Source: Rhodoferax sp.
GTDB taxonomy: Bacteria > Pseudomonadota > Gammaproteobacteria > Burkholderiales > Burkholderiaceae_C
DNA length: 5,316 nt
Reading direction: 5' to 3'
Assembly: GCA_029865675.1 (NCBI GenBank)
Contig: JARXAU010000141.1
Span: 1-5,316, forward strand
A program made the translations under genes and the position numbers. Of the stretch, positions 4,393-5,316 are shown piece by piece. Positions within the stretch are counted from its first letter, which is position 1, and each line of letters starts with the position of its first letter. The notes below the pieces were generated by a model. The model did not search any database and was not told the origin of the DNA. It saw only the letters and a program-made list of their open reading frames with translations.

Positions 4393-5316
4393 ATGAAGCA
4401 ATCTTTTTTACGCCTTGGCTGGCGCACTTTGTGGCGCGACGTGCGCTCTGGCGAGCTGCGGCTCTTGGTGGTGGCGGTCACTTTGGCCGTGGCCTCGCTC
4501 ACAGCGGTGGGCTTTTTTGCCGATCGCTTGCAAGGCGGTTTGCAGCGTGATGCGCGCCAGCTGCTAGGTGGTGACGCGGTGGTGGCCACCGACCGGCCGG
4601 CGCCGCCCGTGTTTGCCCAAGAGGCCCAGCGCTTGGGGCTGGCGCAGGTGCAAACCCTGTCCTTCCAGACCATGGCGCGTGCGGCCGACTCGCAAGGCGG
4701 TGCGACCAAACTGGTGGCCCTCAAGGCGGTGGAGGCGGGTTATCCGCTGCGCGGCACGCTGCGTTTGTTTGATAGCTTAGGTGGGCCCGAGCGCTTGGCG
4801 GGTGGCATTCCCCCGCCCGGCGTCGCCTGGGTGGACGCACAGGTGCTGGACGCGCTAGCGCTCCAGCTGGGGGATGTGGTCTTGCTTGGGAACCAGCAGT
4901 TCACCGTGGCAGCGCTGATCGCCAGCGAGCCCGACCGGGGCGCGGGGTTTATGAACTTTGCGCCACGCATCATGGTCAACGCGGCCGACGTGGCCGCCAC
5001 TGAGCTAGTGCAGCCCGCCAGCCGCGTGAACTACCGCCTGGCCTTGGCCGGGGAAGACGCCGCAGTGGCGCGCTTTCTGGCCTGGGCCAATGCACAAACC
5101 AAGGGCGCTGCCCAGTCTGCGGACCAGGACGGCACCGCGCAGCCCGCGCCCATTCGTGGCGCGCGCATCGAGTCCACCCAGTCTGGTCGCCCGGAGCTAA
5201 GCCAAACCCTGGAGCGTGCCGAGAAGTTTTTAAGCCTGGTGGCGCTCTTGGCCGCGCTGCTGAGCGCCGTGGCCGTGGCCCTGGCGGCGCGCGCGTTTGC
5301 CGCCAAGCACCTGGAC
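4393..5316 (+). CDS. ABC transporter permease, FtsX/YbbP family; 3' partial
   Basis: The first 308 residues of a large inner-membrane permease are present; family members run to roughly 830-860 residues, so the gene continues well past the window. A short basic cytoplasmic start (residues 1-22, with an RTLWRDVRSGELR segment) leads into transmembrane helix 1 (about 23-42). Next comes a large soluble, presumably periplasmic region (about 43-275) with the family-like RDARQLLGGDAVV segment at 52-64. A second hydrophobic helix starts near 279 (FLSLVALLAALLSAVAVALA), where the first FtsX domain begins. YbbP homologues usually pair with an ATP-binding YbbA and are often near a TesA-type thioesterase; neither is in view, and an SRPBCC gene is upstream instead, so any partner lies downstream or elsewhere. 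The transported substrate is unknown (lipid or envelope roles are proposed for the family). ATG 4393 was chosen for its AAGG site and because nothing upstream looks conserved. Confidence 0.88.
   Translation, partial: MKQSFLRLGWRTLWRDVRSGELRLLVVAVTLAVASLTAVGFFADRLQGGLQRDARQLLGGDAVVATDRPAPPVFAQEAQRLGLAQVQTLSFQTMARAADSQGGATKLVALKAVEAGYPLRGTLRLFDSLGGPERLAGGIPPPGVAWVDAQVLDALALQLGDVVLLGNQQFTVAALIASEPDRGAGFMNFAPRIMVNAADVAATELVQPASRVNYRLALAGEDAAVARFLAWANAQTKGAAQSADQDGTAQPAPIRGARIESTQSGRPELSQTLERAEKFLSLVALLAALLSAVAVALAARAFAAKHLD

Overview
The window is GC-rich proteobacterial DNA. Gene content, protein sequence style and G/C-rich third codon positions best fit a betaproteobacterium of the Comamonadaceae (Rhodoferax/Polaromonas/Hydrogenophaga-like). 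That placement is inferred from the sequence alone and was not checked by search. All recognised genes are on the + strand.

Region 1 (1-3346) is the 3' part of a formate oxidation operon. It holds most of the catalytic alpha subunit of a soluble, probably NAD+-dependent molybdenum formate dehydrogenase (fdsA; the N-terminus lies before the window). This is followed almost without a gap by fdhD (fdsC-type), the chaperone that supplies sulfurated bis-MGD cofactor to that subunit. The fdhD reading frame has no ATG near its expected start and ends in a Gln-Asp dipeptide tail encoded by a perfect hexanucleotide tandem repeat. The small subunit gene fdsD, which follows fdsC in the Cupriavidus-type fdsGBACD order, is not found downstream.

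Region 2 (3347-3931) is mostly non-coding. It includes a GC-rich potentially structured stretch, then an AT-rich island with phased TAAAC repeats and a strong AGGAGG site ahead of an unrecognised, His-rich 49-residue ORF (3534-3683). After that comes a 248-base spacer with hairpins. A 10-mer, CGGTATAAAC, occurs once upstream of the small ORF and once upstream of the next gene, both times shortly before AGGAGG. This is the least explained part of the window.

Region 3 (3932-5316) carries a small SRPBCC/AHSA1-family protein gene with a GTG start, then the 5' part of a large FtsX/YbbP-type ABC transporter permease that runs off the window. No ATPase partner for the permease is visible. Regions 1 and 3 look like ordinary core metabolism and envelope genes, and nothing links them functionally. 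No tRNA, rRNA, CRISPR array, insertion sequence or phage gene was seen.
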